The translations under genes and the position numbers were made by a program. The notes beneath the pieces were generated by a model. That model made no database searches and was not told the DNA's origin. It was given only the letters and a program-made list of their open reading frames with translations. From Rachycentron canadum (lineage: Eukaryota > Chordata > Actinopteri > Carangiformes > Rachycentridae), in NCBI GenBank assembly GCA_038496675.1, contig CM076660.1:9113117-9177116 (forward strand): a DNA stretch of 64,000 nt. The letters run 5' to 3'. Position 1 is the stretch's first letter; the number at the start of each line of letters is the position of its first letter. Shown piece by piece: positions 62,830 to 64,000 of the stretch.

Positions 62830-64000
62830 TACTATTTACTTGAATCTTCTGTGTCTCAAACAGCGGCCATGAAAGCTTTGAAACAGATGCTTTGCAATCA
62901 TGATTTAGTTACTTAATATTAAAAATAAACTGAATGAGTTAAGAGACAACCAGAAAGCCTAATCACAGTTAACCACACATAACTACTGAACAAGAACCTT
63001 AATGGGTTTTGGCAGCACAGCTGAAAATGAACTAGCGTTCATAATATCTAAATTCACACTATCCTGTTGGTTTGTAGCAGCATATGTCATTTTTTGCAGT
63101 CTGCACCCCGTCATGTTTTTGAAGCAGCTAAAAGTGTCCTAATTGCAGATGCATTAACTAAAACATTAAAAAAGAAATTAAATTATTTAACAAGATGTCC
63201 TGCATTCAAAATGTTACTAAATACATAAATATTTTAAAATTTGATATCTAACATTAGCTCCTGACAAAGTTTAAAATAAACTTTAGTATCAATAATTAAA
63301 GCGCTTGTGCAGAGACTGGTTCCTGTTATCAAAGTGATACATTATTGGATTATTATCAATGATGCATTACTGCCTAAGTAGGTGGAATTTATTTTTACTC
63401 ACATAGGCTACCACTGTAATGCACTATGGCAATATACTGTAGTTTTTAAACTAACCATATGTTTTATTTATAGTAACTTCTGGAATTTAATGAGTAACAG
63501 CTGTTAAATAAGTATAATAAACTAAAAAGTACAACATTTCCCTCAGAGATATAGTGAATTTGAAGTATAATTTAGCATAACATGAAAATAAAAGTGAAGA
63601 GCAGCTAGCTCAAAATTGCATTCAGGAAAATTTAAGTTTCATCCTGCCACTGTTAAGGAAGTGCTAACTGGAGTGTCAGGACCCACCTCTGAAGTCGTAC
63701 TTGAAAGACACTTGCAGCTGAAGTCCCTATTCACATTGTGCTTACATCATTTTGTCAATCCCATGTAGTGACTTTGTGCAACACAGTCAGCTGCTGACAA
63801 CAGGCCAGGCCTGTGCTTCACATCGAGTGAATCATTTGCCACCAAGTGGCTATGAGTTGCTACTCAATGCTGTCATCCCATCAGTTTCAGCCTTGTTGCT
63901 GCAAGGTGTCATCACAATGGATTTATGACTGTTTGTGGCAGTGGGAGCAGTTTAGGAGCAATATACAATAAGTGTTTCACCATCTTAACTGGGATATTGT
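62830..64000. other. Intergenic, downstream of AFF4
   Basis: AT-rich to about 63.6 kb, then more balanced in base composition. No exon, RNA gene or mobile element that I can support was seen on either strand. Confidence 0.5.

Overview
The window is vertebrate nuclear DNA, almost certainly from a ray-finned (teleost) fish. It holds four protein-coding genes made of many short GT-AG exons, long AT-rich introns with microsatellites and poly-T tracts, and dispersed repeats of fish type. The encoded proteins are close to, but not identical with, mammalian RNF14, HSPA4, ZCCHC10 and AFF4. Nothing prokaryotic or viral was seen.

Layout: (a) 1-2.4 kb, non-coding sequence with an assembly gap (927-1283) inside a G-rich tandem repeat. 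(b) RNF14, minus strand, eight coding exons between 3690 and 7775, with a non-coding first exon near 8.7 kb. (c) HSPA4, minus strand, 19 coding exons between 10611 and 23331. (d) ZCCHC10, plus strand, four coding exons between 25430 and 30769, divergent from HSPA4. (e) AFF4, plus strand, a proposed non-coding first exon near 33.2 kb, a 13-kb first intron, 20 coding exons between 46490 and 58984, and a 3' UTR of about 3.8 kb. The four reading frames were rebuilt exon by exon from splice sites. Phases agree at every junction and give 479, 838, 162 and 1157 residues, close to the human lengths I remember (474, 840, about 190, 1163).

HSPA4, ZCCHC10 and AFF4 are also neighbours in human 5q31, in the same relative orientation. 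RNF14 lies elsewhere on human 5q, so its place beside HSPA4 is the syntenic difference. The genes do not form one pathway: RNF14 is an RBR ubiquitin ligase, HSPA4 an Hsp110-type chaperone/exchange factor, ZCCHC10 a small zinc-knuckle protein and AFF4 the scaffold of the super elongation complex.

I did not find a new gene system. The observations most worth checking are: a 33-bp piece of an RNF14 exon copied into a SINE-like repeat in the adjacent intron; an 84-nt HSPA4 intron that is open and in frame; a heat-shock-element-like array upstream of HSPA4; a CArG/CRE/CCAAT/G-rich cluster inside AFF4 intron 1; and TAGC-rich clusters just downstream of three first exons.
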